DNA of 64,000 bases from Phycisphaerales bacterium. GTDB lineage: Bacteria > Planctomycetota > Phycisphaerae > UBA1845 > UTPLA1. This document shows, piece by piece, positions 42,205-50,483 of this stretch. Under the pieces are notes generated by a model. That model saw only the letters and a program-made list of their open reading frames with translations, ran no database searches and was not told the origin of the DNA. The DNA is taken from assembly GCA_022360095.1 (NCBI GenBank), contig JAKSDK010000788.1, positions 62,001-126,000 on the forward strand, read 5' to 3'. Position 1 is the stretch's first letter, and the number at the start of each line of letters is the position of its first letter. The position numbers and the translations under genes are program-made.

Positions 42205-44904
42205 TCAATGATCGTTGTTCGCGTTCGGGTTTTCGTTTTGACAGTGCGGCGGCGCTTCGTTTTGGCGGTCCGACTTCATATAGACTTCGCAAAGAATTTT
42301 GCGTGATACGTGCGTATGCGGATGATCCGGTCCGAGACGAGCAGACAGACCTTCGTAGCCCTGCCTGGCGTATTCCTCCGCTTCTTCGAATCGTTTCTGC
42401 GCGGTATATATCCTTGCGAGGCCGCTTTTTGAGATGAGTGTCGAAGGGTGGTCCTGGCCGAGTGTTTCCTGCTGGATCTTCAGTGCTGTTGACCAGAGGG
42501 GTTCGGCTTCATCCAACCGTCCCTGTTCGCGATAGGAGGCGGCCAGGTTATTCATTGCGTTAAGCGTGTAGGGGTGTCGTTCACCAAACTGCTTCTTGAG
42601 CGCCGCGAGCACTTCCTTCAGGAGCGGTTCGGCCTTGTCGTACTGACGCCGTTCGTCGTAGACGAGTGCGAGGTTGCCGGCGGTGATGATCGTGCCGACA
42701 TGGTCTTCGCCGAGAACTCGGCGTTCGGCCTCCAAGACTTCGACAAACAATGGTTCGGCTTCATCCAGTCTGCCTGTTTCCTTGAAGACCAATGCGAGGT
42801 TGTTCATCGTTCGAAGAGTGTGCGGGTGTTCCTCGCCCATTTCAGGCCGCTGTATCTCAAGTAGGTCCTCATAGAGTTTTATCGCTTCGGCTGAGCGAGC
42901 CTGATGGTGGAGGACCCTCGCGAGCATGTAGCGCGCGGTCATTGAGGTGCGATGCACGGTGCCGACGAGCTGTTCGGCAAGGCGAACAACCTCGAGAAAT
43001 AGATGCTCGGCTTCCTCGAGTCGCCCCTGTTGCGCGAAGACGCCACCAAGGCCGAGCTTCGCGGACAAATATTGCGTGTTTTCAGTGTATTCGGTTGATT
43101 CGTAGGATTCCACGCATTGCGTCAATTGCGATTCGGCTTCGTCGTAGCGCCCCAGTCGAATCATGGCCGTCCCCAATGCTGAAAGCGATTCAAGCGTATC
43201 CGGATGCTTCGGGCCTAGTGCTGTGGTTCGCAGGTCGTAGGCTCGGCGGAGTTGCGTTTCAGCTTTTTTATTATCGCTGAGTCTGTAGTACGTTCGTCCG
43301 AGCGTAAATCGAATTGCAGATTCCACCTTCGGTTGGCCGCTGAATCGGCCTTCGACGGCCGCGGCCGCGTCGTCGAGGACCTGAAGCACGGTCGTGTCAC
43401 GTCCGCCGATTTCCGGATCACCTGCGGCCAACAGATCGTCGTTGAGAAACTTGTTGACCGCCTCGGCGATGGCGGCCTGGTTCGTGGCTTCATCTCGGGC
43501 TTTGACCGCTGCTTCTCTTTCGGCGGATGCCTCGATGGCCTGCCACATGGCGAACGCGGAGCCGCCGATGATGCCGAGGAGGGCAACCATCGCTCCCGTC
43601 GCGATTGCTCGATTGCGACGGCCGAACTTATAGATTTGTCGCCATGCGGTGGCCGGGCGAGCCAGGATCGGTTCATCGCGCAGATGGCGGCGAAGATCCG
43701 CGGAGAACTCGGCGGCGGAGGCATATCGGCGGTCGGGGTCTTTATCCATCGCTTTTGCGATGATGACCTCGATATCGCCGCGTGTTTCGCGATTCAACGT
43801 GCTCAGCGGGGTCGGATCTTCATCGCGAATGATCCGCGCCGCATCGGGAATACTTCGTCCGCGGACGGAGAACGGAAGTGAACCGCTGAACATTTCATAG
43901 AAGGTGACGCCCAGGGTGTAGATGTCGCTTCGCGTGTCGAGGCCGCTCGCATCCCCAGCGGCCTGTTCCGGACTCATGTAGGGCAACGTGCCGAGTAACT
44001 GTCCGACATCGGGCCTTAATGTCGTCATGTTGACATCCGCGTCCGTGAGTCGTGCGACGCCGAAATCGAGGATTTTCGGCCGGCCGATCAAATCGGCGGC
44101 ATTTATTCCGATCACACCGGACTCCGTTCGCGTGGCCGGCATTCTCTCTCGATCTTCGCCGCTCGGCAGTTGATGCACTGACGAATCTTCGTCGTCAACG
44201 ATCATGATATTGGCAGGCTTGAGGTCACGATGGATGACGCCACGTTGGTGTGCGTGCTGAACCGCGTCGCATATGCGGGCTGCGAGTTCGAGTTTTTGTT
44301 CAATGGAGAGTCCGGCGTTTTGAAGATAGGCGCCCAACGGAGCGCCGTTCACATGCTCCATTGCGAAGAACGGCAGTCGCATTGTTCGTGCGGCTTTGTC
44401 TGCTGCATCGGTGGAATCGTCAAGCCGCGGCATGGCGATTTCGGCCATGCCGGCTTCGAAGATTTGGGCGATGCCGTGGTGATGCAGTCGGCCAAGGATG
44501 TGCGCTTCATGTTCGAATCGTCGCAACATGGCCGGTTTTGCCAGGGCGGGTTTGATGATTTTGAGGGCGACGGTTCTGCGCGGATGTTCCTGCTCCGCCA
44601 GAAAGACCACGCCCATTCCGCCTTCTCCCAGGGGAGAACCGACACGGTATCGTCCGATGCGTTGTCCTTCGTGCAGCCACGTAGTAAAGGAGGCATCCGG
44701 CACGTCGTCACCGAAGCCTGCGAGGACGGGGCTTTCGAGAAAACTATCGGCATCGGATGATCGGCGTAGAAGCGACTGCACTTCGGCTTTTAGCGACTCA
44801 TCGCTTTGTGCAAGTGAATCGAGTCGGCGGGTTCTCTCATTCGGATCGAGGTCGACGACCGCCTGATAGATTTCTTCGATTTTTCGCCAGCGCTCAGGCG
44901 TCAC
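42205..44904 (-). CDS. Transmembrane Ser/Thr protein kinase with TPR array (pair 3)
   Basis: 899 residues; ATG 44904 shares ATGA with the sigma stop, so translation is coupled. The N-terminal 80 residues are the short helical domain seen in pair 2. Kinase motifs: LGEGGMGVVF (92-101), Lys 115 in VALK, HRD 225-227, DFG 280-282, MSPEQ. A segment of about 35 residues is inserted between the catalytic-loop Asn and DFG, the same place as the repeat in pair 2 but with a different sequence. A transmembrane helix lies at about 435-460 (AIATGAMVALLGIIGGSAFAMW). The rest holds about eight TPR units of the kinesin-light-chain type (TLGEEHPHTLRTMNNLA-like). The DNA is clearly related to pair 2 but not identical, so this is an old duplication. 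Confidence 0.93.
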   Translation of the reverse strand: MTPERWRKIEEIYQAVVDLDPNERTRRLDSLAQSDESLKAEVQSLLRRSSDADSFLESPVLAGFGDDVPDASFTTWLHEGQRIGRYRVGSPLGEGGMGVVFLAEQEHPRRTVALKIIKPALAKPAMLRRFEHEAHILGRLHHHGIAQIFEAGMAEIAMPRLDDSTDAADKAARTMRLPFFAMEHVNGAPLGAYLQNAGLSIEQKLELAARICDAVQHAHQRGVIHRDLKPANIMIVDDEDSSVHQLPSGEDRERMPATRTESGVIGINAADLIGRPKILDFGVARLTDADVNMTTLRPDVGQLLGTLPYMSPEQAAGDASGLDTRSDIYTLGVTFYEMFSGSLPFSVRGRSIPDAARIIRDEDPTPLSTLNRETRGDIEVIIAKAMDKDPDRRYASAAEFSADLRRHLRDEPILARPATAWRQIYKFGRRNRAIATGAMVALLGIIGGSAFAMWQAIEASAEREAAVKARDEATNQAAIAEAVNKFLNDDLLAAGDPEIGGRDTTVLQVLDDAAAAVEGRFSGQPKVESAIRFTLGRTYYRLSDNKKAETQLRRAYDLRTTALGPKHPDTLESLSALGTAMIRLGRYDEAESQLTQCVESYESTEYTENTQYLSAKLGLGGVFAQQGRLEEAEHLFLEVVRLAEQLVGTVHRTSMTARYMLARVLHHQARSAEAIKLYEDLLEIQRPEMGEEHPHTLRTMNNLALVFKETGRLDEAEPLFVEVLEAERRVLGEDHVGTIITAGNLALVYDERRQYDKAEPLLKEVLAALKKQFGERHPYTLNAMNNLAASYREQGRLDEAEPLWSTALKIQQETLGQDHPSTLISKSGLARIYTAQKRFEEAEEYARQGYEGLSARLGPDHPHTHVSRKILCEVYMKSDRQNEAPPHCQNENPNANNDH

Positions 44905-45536
44905 GACGGATCTCCCGGACTCATCTCACTCTTCAACCAGGCTTTGGCCAATCGCCATTCGCGTTTGACGGTGGCTGATGACTTGCTGAGGATCTTCGCC
45001 GTTTCTTCGACGCTGCAGCCGGCGAAGAAGCGGAGTTCAACGAGTCTCAGCTTGTCAGGGTCCATCTTGCCTAGTTTTGAGAGCGCGACGTCCAGCGAAA
45101 TGAGATCGACATCGTCGCCTTGAACGCTCGCGATGATATCGTCGAGGGGGATGCGCTCCCAGGCACCACCGCGTTTGTGGCGGCCACGGTCGCGTGCGTG
45201 ATTCACGAGCACGCGGCGCATCATCGTGGCCGCTACGCTCAGGAAATGAGCGCGGTTCTGCCATGTTACTCGTCGCTGATCCATGATCCGCATGTATGCC
45301 TCGTGGACGATGGCGGTGGTCTGAAGCGTATGGTCGGAACGTTCGCGTTGCCGGAAGCGGCTGGCAATGGCGCGCAATTCGTCATAGACCAGCAACGCGA
45401 GTTCATCGGCTGCCGATGAATCTCCCTGGCTGGCGCGTTCCAGCAGCTTGGCCACATCGCCCGATTCACCCAAGATCGTTGCTCCCGGAACCTTTGCGGC
45501 GCGCGTATCAGTATCGCCAAGTTCCTTCGACAACAC
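44901..45536 (-). CDS. ECF-type RNA polymerase sigma factor (pair 3)
   Basis: 211 residues. An N-terminal extension of about 30 residues precedes LVYDELRAIASRFRQRER and the signature LQTTAIVHEAYMRI, then HFLSVAATMMRRVLVNHARDR and a basic RHKRGGAW stretch. Region 4 reads LVELRFFAGCSVEETAKILSKSSATVKREWRLAKAWL, a clear helix-turn-helix. It belongs to the same subfamily as pairs 1 and 2. The gene is divergent from the Cys-rich lipoprotein at 45800, and a 7-bp inverted repeat lies between them at 45703-45726. The lipoprotein cluster is a possible target, but this is an inference from position only. Confidence 0.93.
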   Translation of the reverse strand: MLSKELGDTDTRAAKVPGATILGESGDVAKLLERASQGDSSAADELALLVYDELRAIASRFRQRERSDHTLQTTAIVHEAYMRIMDQRRVTWQNRAHFLSVAATMMRRVLVNHARDRGRHKRGGAWERIPLDDIIASVQGDDVDLISLDVALSKLGKMDPDKLRLVELRFFAGCSVEETAKILSKSSATVKREWRLAKAWLKSEMSPGDPS

Positions 45537-45702
45537 ATTTTATTGGATTGCGCGTGAATCACAAAAAACCTCATCCCCGTCGTCCGAAAATGGGCCTTTC
45601 CAACATCGCCGCATCCAGAGATGGCGCGTATTAGAACGCACCAAAAACGGATCGGCGGGATCAATTTATTCATTTTTTGGTTTTGAGTTTTTTTTAATCG
45701 TA

Positions 45703-45726
45703 TGCGTGATCCCCGATCGTCACGCA
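45703..45726. promoter_or_regulatory. Inverted repeat between divergent genes
   Basis: TGCGTGA (45703-45709) and TCACGCA (45720-45726) are perfect inverted repeats spaced by ten bases, in the gap between the sigma gene and the lipoprotein gene. The arrangement suits a dimeric regulator. Confidence 0.4.
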
Positions 45727-45799
45727 CGGTGCGTATCGATTTGACGAACATCCGCAGGGGGTTCACAAGCATTGAAGTCACTCAAGGGAGTCCGCTTAG

Positions 45800-46240
45800 A
45801 TGAAAAAGATAATCCTGATGTCGGCCATGCTGATCGCATCCTGTCTTGGAATGGAGATTCTTTGTGACGAACCAACGATCGAGGACATTATCAACGCCAG
45901 CATCTGCCTGCCTGACGGTGAATGCTCGACGGATCGACTCGATCTGAACGGGGCGGCATTCGAAGTGGATTCGTGTGCCGATTGCGACGCGACTCAGATT
46001 CAATGTTGCAATCGGGCCACCGGGCAATGCTCCACCCGATCCTACGGCGATTGCACCGCACAAGGAACCGGATTTGTCGTTTCCAACTGTGACGAATGTT
46101 CCCCGTCGACCGAATTGGGCGCGTGCTGCGCCGGCGGCGACTGCGCAGACGGTTTCTTGCCGTCGGAGTGTGACAGCGGGGATTTTATCGCTTTCAGAAA
46201 TTGTGAGGACGTCGACTGCCCGGAATCTGATGATGATTAG
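45800..46240 (+). CDS. Cys-rich lipoprotein
   Basis: 146 residues; AAGGGAG lies nine bases before the ATG. The signal peptide MKKIILMSAMLIASC fits a lipobox (IASC), so it is probably lipidated at Cys 15. The mature part has about 18 Cys, mostly in CxxC and CC pairs (CADCDATQIQCCN, CDEC, CCAGGDCADGF), so it may be held by several disulfides or bind metal. Its repeat pattern (GACCAGGDC, QCCNRATGQC) suggests a small repeated domain. The acidic tail ends ESDDD. No family was recognised with confidence. It is 35 bp upstream of the anchored-protein gene at 46276 and could be the first gene of that operon. Confidence 0.75.
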   Translation: MKKIILMSAMLIASCLGMEILCDEPTIEDIINASICLPDGECSTDRLDLNGAAFEVDSCADCDATQIQCCNRATGQCSTRSYGDCTAQGTGFVVSNCDECSPSTELGACCAGGDCADGFLPSECDSGDFIAFRNCEDVDCPESDDD

Positions 46241-46275
46241 GAAAATAGACTGATCAGAGATAGGAGAATCTCAAA

Positions 46276-47397
46276 GTGAAAACAGCACGTTTATTTCTGG
46301 TCGGCTTTGTGATTGGCGGGACTTTTGTCGGTCGTCCCAACACCCTGTTCGCGGCGGACGACGGACAGATCGGGTTCATCGTCAACAACGAGTTCAGTTC
46401 GTTTCTTTCCGTCAACGGCGAAATCGCGTTCGATTTTTTTGCGCCGCTGCGCGATCTGCCGGGCTTTAACGGTTTCATCAACCTCAACTCCCGGTTCCTG
46501 CAACAAAGCGGATTCTTCAGTTTATCTGTCTTTGCTCCCCCCACGTTCGGGATTCTCGCCAAATTTGCGAATATCAATGAGGAGACGGACTCCTTCAAAC
46601 TCGTTTTCAATCCCGACCCATTCATTATCTATGAGCTCAACCTTGAGAACACGACCGACGAACCGATGACAATCCAGTTTTCCGTCTCACCCCCGATTGT
46701 TCCCGTCGTGGGCAATACGAATGTGATCTCTCAGCTCAATGTGAACCTGATCGACAGGAACAATGACGGGACTGTGTTCATCGATGCCGGTGGCGCAACG
46801 CTCCAAGACTTTTTTCTCGTCGATGACAGCGGGATTTTGCAAAACGCCGGTGTGGATCTCGGTGGTGATATCAATACGGAAGGCTTGTCGTCATTTTCGA
46901 TTGCTGAAACGGCCGGACCTGTGTCGCCTTCGGCCACCGGCTGGGAGTTCATGGATGTTTTGGTGTTTTTCAAGCTGTCGCCGGGTGATCAGGTCATCAT
47001 GACGGGGATGGTCGGCGTCGGCTCGCCCGGGACGCTTTTCCCCCGTCTGGACGAAGTCGCCTTCGCGGTTGTGGACGATCTTGAAGACTGCTTTAACGAC
47101 GGGAACGACGATGACAACGACGGCGTGCCGAATGGATGCGATCAGTGTCCGGGCGAGGACGACCTTGTCGACGAAGATGAAGACGGCGTGCCGGACTGTG
47201 CAAATGACGCGCCGCCGAATCCTGATGATGGTGGTGACGACGAGCCGTCTCCGGTTGACGGTGACGATGGTGATGACGATGGAGCACCGGTCGTTCCACC
47301 TGCGACATTTTGTGCATTCGGGACGCTCAACATGTTGCCGTTGACGCTGTTCGGTCTGGCGGCGTTGCGAAAGCATCGAAGTAGGGCGGGCTCATAG
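46276..47397 (+). CDS. Secreted protein with Asp-rich tail and Cys-containing C-terminal anchor (paralogue 1)
   Basis: 373 residues from GTG 46276, with AGGAG nine bases upstream. Signal peptide MKTARLFLVGFVIGGTFVGR...LFAADD. The body starts GQIGFIVNNEFSSFLSVNGEIAFDFF and is beta-rich. The C-terminal third is an Asp-rich thrombospondin-3-like linker (DNDGVPNGCDQCPGEDDLVDEDEDGVPDC) with a proline/aspartate spacer. It ends ATFCAFGTLNMLPLTLFGL then RKHRSR: Cys, short hydrophobic helix, basic cluster. It is a close paralogue of the 47515 gene, nearly identical over residues about 145-260. Both should be surface-anchored. The unknown N-terminal domain defines a small family. Confidence 0.82.
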   Translation: MKTARLFLVGFVIGGTFVGRPNTLFAADDGQIGFIVNNEFSSFLSVNGEIAFDFFAPLRDLPGFNGFINLNSRFLQQSGFFSLSVFAPPTFGILAKFANINEETDSFKLVFNPDPFIIYELNLENTTDEPMTIQFSVSPPIVPVVGNTNVISQLNVNLIDRNNDGTVFIDAGGATLQDFFLVDDSGILQNAGVDLGGDINTEGLSSFSIAETAGPVSPSATGWEFMDVLVFFKLSPGDQVIMTGMVGVGSPGTLFPRLDEVAFAVVDDLEDCFNDGNDDDNDGVPNGCDQCPGEDDLVDEDEDGVPDCANDAPPNPDDGGDDEPSPVDGDDGDDDGAPVVPPATFCAFGTLNMLPLTLFGLAALRKHRSRAGS

Positions 47398-47514
47398 ATA
47401 TACACACACATCGTCAGTTACGGCGGGTGAAACCCGTTCTACATGGTTGAGGACGATTTACGAAGGCGAGCGATTGGAAAGCATCGCCGGTCTTAAAGAA
47501 CAGGAGAATCAGAA

Positions 47515-48675
47515 ATGAAAATACAACGTTTCATCCTAGTCGGCATCATCTCTTGTGCGGTCTGGGTTGGCAACTCGAAGGTGACGCGCGCGGCGGACGA
47601 TGGGCAAATCGGGTTCATCGTCAATAATGAATTCAGCTCGTTCCTGAGCGTCAACGGTGAAATCGCGTTTGATTTTTTCGCGGTACTGCTCGATATCCCC
47701 AGCTTCGAGGGTATCGCCAACCTCGACTCGCAGTTCCTTTCATCCATCGGGTTCCTGCCAGCCATCTTTTTCGGCGCAGATCCGTTTGAGGCCTTCGCAT
47801 CCTTTCTGGATTTCGGCGAGGAGTTCGGCCTATTCAAATTCGTTTTCAGCCCCGATCCGTTTATTCTCTATGAGTACAACATTGAGAATACAACCGATGC
47901 GCCGATGGAAATCCTGTTTTCGATTTCGCCGCCGATTGTTCCCGTCATCGGTGATACGCGTGTGATCTCACAGCTTAACGTGAACCTGATCGACAAGAAC
48001 AACGACGGGACTGTATTCATCGATGCCGGTGGTGCAACGCTCCAGGATTTTTTTATCGTCGATGACCGCGGCATTTTGCAAAACGCCGGCGTGGACCTCG
48101 GTGGTGATATCAACACGGAAGGCTTGTCCTCGTTCTCGATTCCTGAAACGGCCGGGCCTGTGTCGCCTTCGGCCAGCGGTTGGGAGTTCATGGATGTTGT
48201 GGTGTTTTTCAAGCTGTCGCCGGGGGATCAGGTCATCATGAGGGGGATGGTCGGCGTCGGCTCGCCCGGGACGCCTTTTCCCAATCTGGACGAAGTTGAC
48301 TTCGAGAGTCTGGAAAACATTGGAGACTGTCTCAACGATGGCAACGACGATGATGATGACGGCGTCCCCAACGGCTGCGATCAGTGTCCTGGTGAGGATG
48401 ACCAGATCGACGATGATGAAGACGGTGTGCCGGATTGTGCGAACGATGTGCCGCCGAACGGTGATGACGACGACGACGGCGGAGACAATGACGTGCCTCC
48501 GGTTGACGATAACGACGATGGCGGTGCTGATGATGGCGGAAACGGAAATGGGGATGGAGACGGCGACGGAGCCCCGGTCGTTCCACCCGCGACGTTCTGC
48601 GCGTTTGGGACGTTTAACATGGTGCCGTTGATGCTGTTCGGATTGGTTGCGCTGCGAAAACGTCGCAACAAGTAA
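47515..48675 (+). CDS. Secreted protein with Asp-rich tail and Cys-containing C-terminal anchor (paralogue 2)
   Basis: 386 residues; AGGAGAATCAGAA lies just before ATG 47515. Signal peptide MKIQRFILVGIISCAVWVG...VTRAADD. It matches the 46276 product in GQIGFIVNNEFSSFLSVNGEIAFDFF and in NVNLIDKNNDGTVFIDAGGATLQDFF, and differs mainly in the signal peptide and between residues 60 and 110, so it is a tandem duplication. The Asp-rich linker is longer (DDDDDGGDNDVPPVDDNDDGG). The anchor is ATFCAFGTFNMVPLMLFGLVALRKRRNK. The stop is only 5 nt from the end of the convergent MFS gene. Confidence 0.82.
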   Translation: MKIQRFILVGIISCAVWVGNSKVTRAADDGQIGFIVNNEFSSFLSVNGEIAFDFFAVLLDIPSFEGIANLDSQFLSSIGFLPAIFFGADPFEAFASFLDFGEEFGLFKFVFSPDPFILYEYNIENTTDAPMEILFSISPPIVPVIGDTRVISQLNVNLIDKNNDGTVFIDAGGATLQDFFIVDDRGILQNAGVDLGGDINTEGLSSFSIPETAGPVSPSASGWEFMDVVVFFKLSPGDQVIMRGMVGVGSPGTPFPNLDEVDFESLENIGDCLNDGNDDDDDGVPNGCDQCPGEDDQIDDDEDGVPDCANDVPPNGDDDDDGGDNDVPPVDDNDDGGADDGGNGNGDGDGDGAPVVPPATFCAFGTFNMVPLMLFGLVALRKRRNK

Positions 48676-48680
48676 AGGCC

Positions 48681-49973
48681 TCAGCCGGAGGATGAAACGG
48701 ACGAAGTTCTGATGGATAAAAGCGCGCTGGCGTAGATGATGATCGCGGACAGCGCAAACGTCCCGGCTGTCAGTGAATTGTAAAGGAGTCCGCCGACCAC
48801 TAACCCCATGATGCTGGCGAGGCTGCCGACACTCGCCCCGAGCCCTTGAATCATGCCCTGGGAATCTTCGCTGCCGACCTTGGAGAGTACAGACATGTAG
48901 GACGGCCACATCAGCCCGTTTCCCAGGGCGAATAGAACGGCGGCTCCGTACGTCAACGTTGTGTCACCGGCGGTCAGGACGACAAAGCTGGTTCCGAGGA
49001 CGACCCCTCCTCCAACAATAAGTATTGTTGGTGAGTACTTTGAAGACAGCCGGGCAAGCAAAGGCCCCTGAACGAACACCATGATGCCGCTGAGAATCGT
49101 AAAGAAGATCCCGACACGACCCACCGTCCACTCCAAACCGCGGACGGCATGGTTCGGAAAGGCCGTGTAGAAGAAGTTGAATCCGAGAAAGATCAGGAAA
49201 TAGAGCATGAGCATGTAGCCGACGTACGGCCTGCGCAATGCTTCCTTCCATCCGGCGCCCTCGGCGGCCTCAAAGCAGTTCTTTTGCTCCTGGCCGAGAA
49301 TCTTGCGAACCCCGACACACCGGCGATGCTCCTCATAGGCACACGGGTTCGATTCCGGCAGATAGAAAGCGACGAGGAGCGTCGCCAGGAGCGAGACAAA
49401 CGCGGCGGCTGCAACAGGTAGAAGTTCGCCCAAAGCGGTCGAGCCGAGAAGGCCGGCCAACGCAGGCCCGAGGACGAATCCGAGATTCGAGGAGATGGCC
49501 ATCTTGCCGAAGTTCTTGCTTCGCTCTTCTTCCGGCGTGATGTCGGTGAGATAGGCGTTGGCAACCGAAATGTTGCCGCCGGTCAGCCCATCCAGGGCCC
49601 TGGCGACGAACAGAACCAGAAGCGGCAGCGTCAGGGTGAACGTGCCGATGATCGTTGACCTTATGTCCAAAAGCACGTCCTTCGGCAGGGCCATCGCGCC
49701 TGCGAAGATGAGCCAGGACACAAACGTGCCAAGCTGACTGACCAGGAGCACGCGCCGTCTTCCAATACGGTCGGACCATCGTCCAAGAATGGGAGCGCCC
49801 ACGAATTGAAACGCCGGATACGTGGCAGCGAGCAGACCATAAACGAACGCATTTCCACCCCACCGGGTCACCAGAAACACAAGAAACGGAATCACGATGC
49901 TGAATCCGAGCGTGCCGATGAAATTGATGAGGAGGACGGGAAAGATCGAGATGTGTCGCGTGCCGGATGCCAT
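48681..49973 (-). CDS. MFS transporter (TCR/Tet-like drug:H+ antiporter type)
   Basis: 430 residues from ATG 49973; upstream ATGs would add a hydrophilic, poorly supported extension. Twelve hydrophobic helices are visible. Motif A reads GRWSDRIGRRRVLL in loop 2-3, and VARALDGLTGGNISVANAYLTDITPEEERSKNFGKM is the TCR-family helix 4-5 region with loop arginines. The central loop (RRCVGVRKILGQEQKNCFEAAEGAGWKEALRR) is Cys-containing and hydrophilic. It should export a small compound by proton exchange. The substrate is unknown. It is convergent with the anchored-protein genes. Confidence 0.9.
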   Translation of the reverse strand: MASGTRHISIFPVLLINFIGTLGFSIVIPFLVFLVTRWGGNAFVYGLLAATYPAFQFVGAPILGRWSDRIGRRRVLLVSQLGTFVSWLIFAGAMALPKDVLLDIRSTIIGTFTLTLPLLVLFVARALDGLTGGNISVANAYLTDITPEEERSKNFGKMAISSNLGFVLGPALAGLLGSTALGELLPVAAAAFVSLLATLLVAFYLPESNPCAYEEHRRCVGVRKILGQEQKNCFEAAEGAGWKEALRRPYVGYMLMLYFLIFLGFNFFYTAFPNHAVRGLEWTVGRVGIFFTILSGIMVFVQGPLLARLSSKYSPTILIVGGGVVLGTSFVVLTAGDTTLTYGAAVLFALGNGLMWPSYMSVLSKVGSEDSQGMIQGLGASVGSLASIMGLVVGGLLYNSLTAGTFALSAIIIYASALLSIRTSSVSSSG

Positions 49974-50174
49974 TTTCTCTTCTTGTCTCAAGTCTATGTA
50001 GTCTAAGTAGGGCAGGCTGTGCATGCTACGGGGTAGTGAGGGATATCTGAGAATGGCATGCTCAGTATGCGCTCCGGCATTTATGTGCTCCGTGGCTGCC
50101 CGTCGTTTGCTCGGAAGCAAGAAGAGCGCGTTTTTCGGATCGTTTCCGTCGGTGGTTACTTACTCGGATCAGGA

Positions 50175-50200
50175 CCCCGGGCAGGCGTGCCCGGGGCTCT
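50175..50200 (+). terminator. Hairpin family 2, copy 5
   Basis: CCCCGGGC (50175-50182) pairs with GCCCGGGG (50189-50196), loop AGGCGT. The tail CTCTTG is poor in T, so termination is doubtful. It lies between the MFS gene and the tRNA-like gene. Confidence 0.55.
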
Positions 50201-50217
50201 TGTGATTTCGTTGGCAA

Positions 50218-50296
50218 TCCCGCAGGGAGGAATCGAACCTCGCACACGACCGCTTTATAAGAATGGCGCCGGCGCGACCAGCCGGCATCCTGCGGG
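50218..50296 (-). tRNA. tRNA-like gene, anticodon UAU (isoleucine by anticodon)
   Basis: Read on the minus strand, a 7-bp acceptor stem pairs perfectly (CCCGCAG with CTGCGGG). A T-arm GGTTCGATTCC matches the universal consensus. A GC-rich D-arm (GCCGGC stem, TGGT in the loop) and an anticodon loop CTTATAA give the anticodon UAU. One T-stem pair is C-C and the anticodon stem is imperfect, position 8 is not T and CCA is not encoded. It may be a real but unusual tRNA or a decayed one. Confidence 0.5.
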
Positions 50297-50356
50297 CGAA
50301 AAAGGGAGAGAGGCGCCCTCCCGAACACTCAAGGGGCACCTCCCTCCGACCGATAC

Positions 50357-50372
50357 GGATCACCTCCTTTCT
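50357..50372 (-). promoter_or_regulatory. Perfect extended Shine-Dalgarno / anti-16S 3'-end sequence
   Basis: On the minus strand the sequence is AGAAAGGAGGTGATCC, fully complementary to the standard 16S rRNA 3' end GGATCACCTCCTTTCT. On the plus strand it is that 3' end itself. Upstream 16S sequence is absent, so this is not a truncated rRNA gene with recognisable body. No convincing start codon follows at normal distance. Confidence 0.55.
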
Positions 50373-50406
50373 TCAATTGACAGACGCCTTTGTTAACCAT
50401 CACGCG

Positions 50407-50432
50407 CAGAGTGCCCTAGCAATGGCACTCTG
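50407..50432. repeat. Perfect 9-bp inverted repeat
   Basis: CAGAGTGCC (50407-50415) and GGCACTCTG (50424-50432) with an 8-base loop. No T-run follows on either strand, so it is not a plain terminator. Confidence 0.45.
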
Positions 50433-50483
50433 TGCACAAATTCCCCGGGGCGAATTCACGATCCGCAGTTCAAAAACAGGCAA

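Noticed and set aside
50357-50372. A truncated 16S rRNA gene
   Set aside because: Only the last 16 bases match; the preceding helix 45 region is absent, so it is reported as a motif and not as an rRNA feature.
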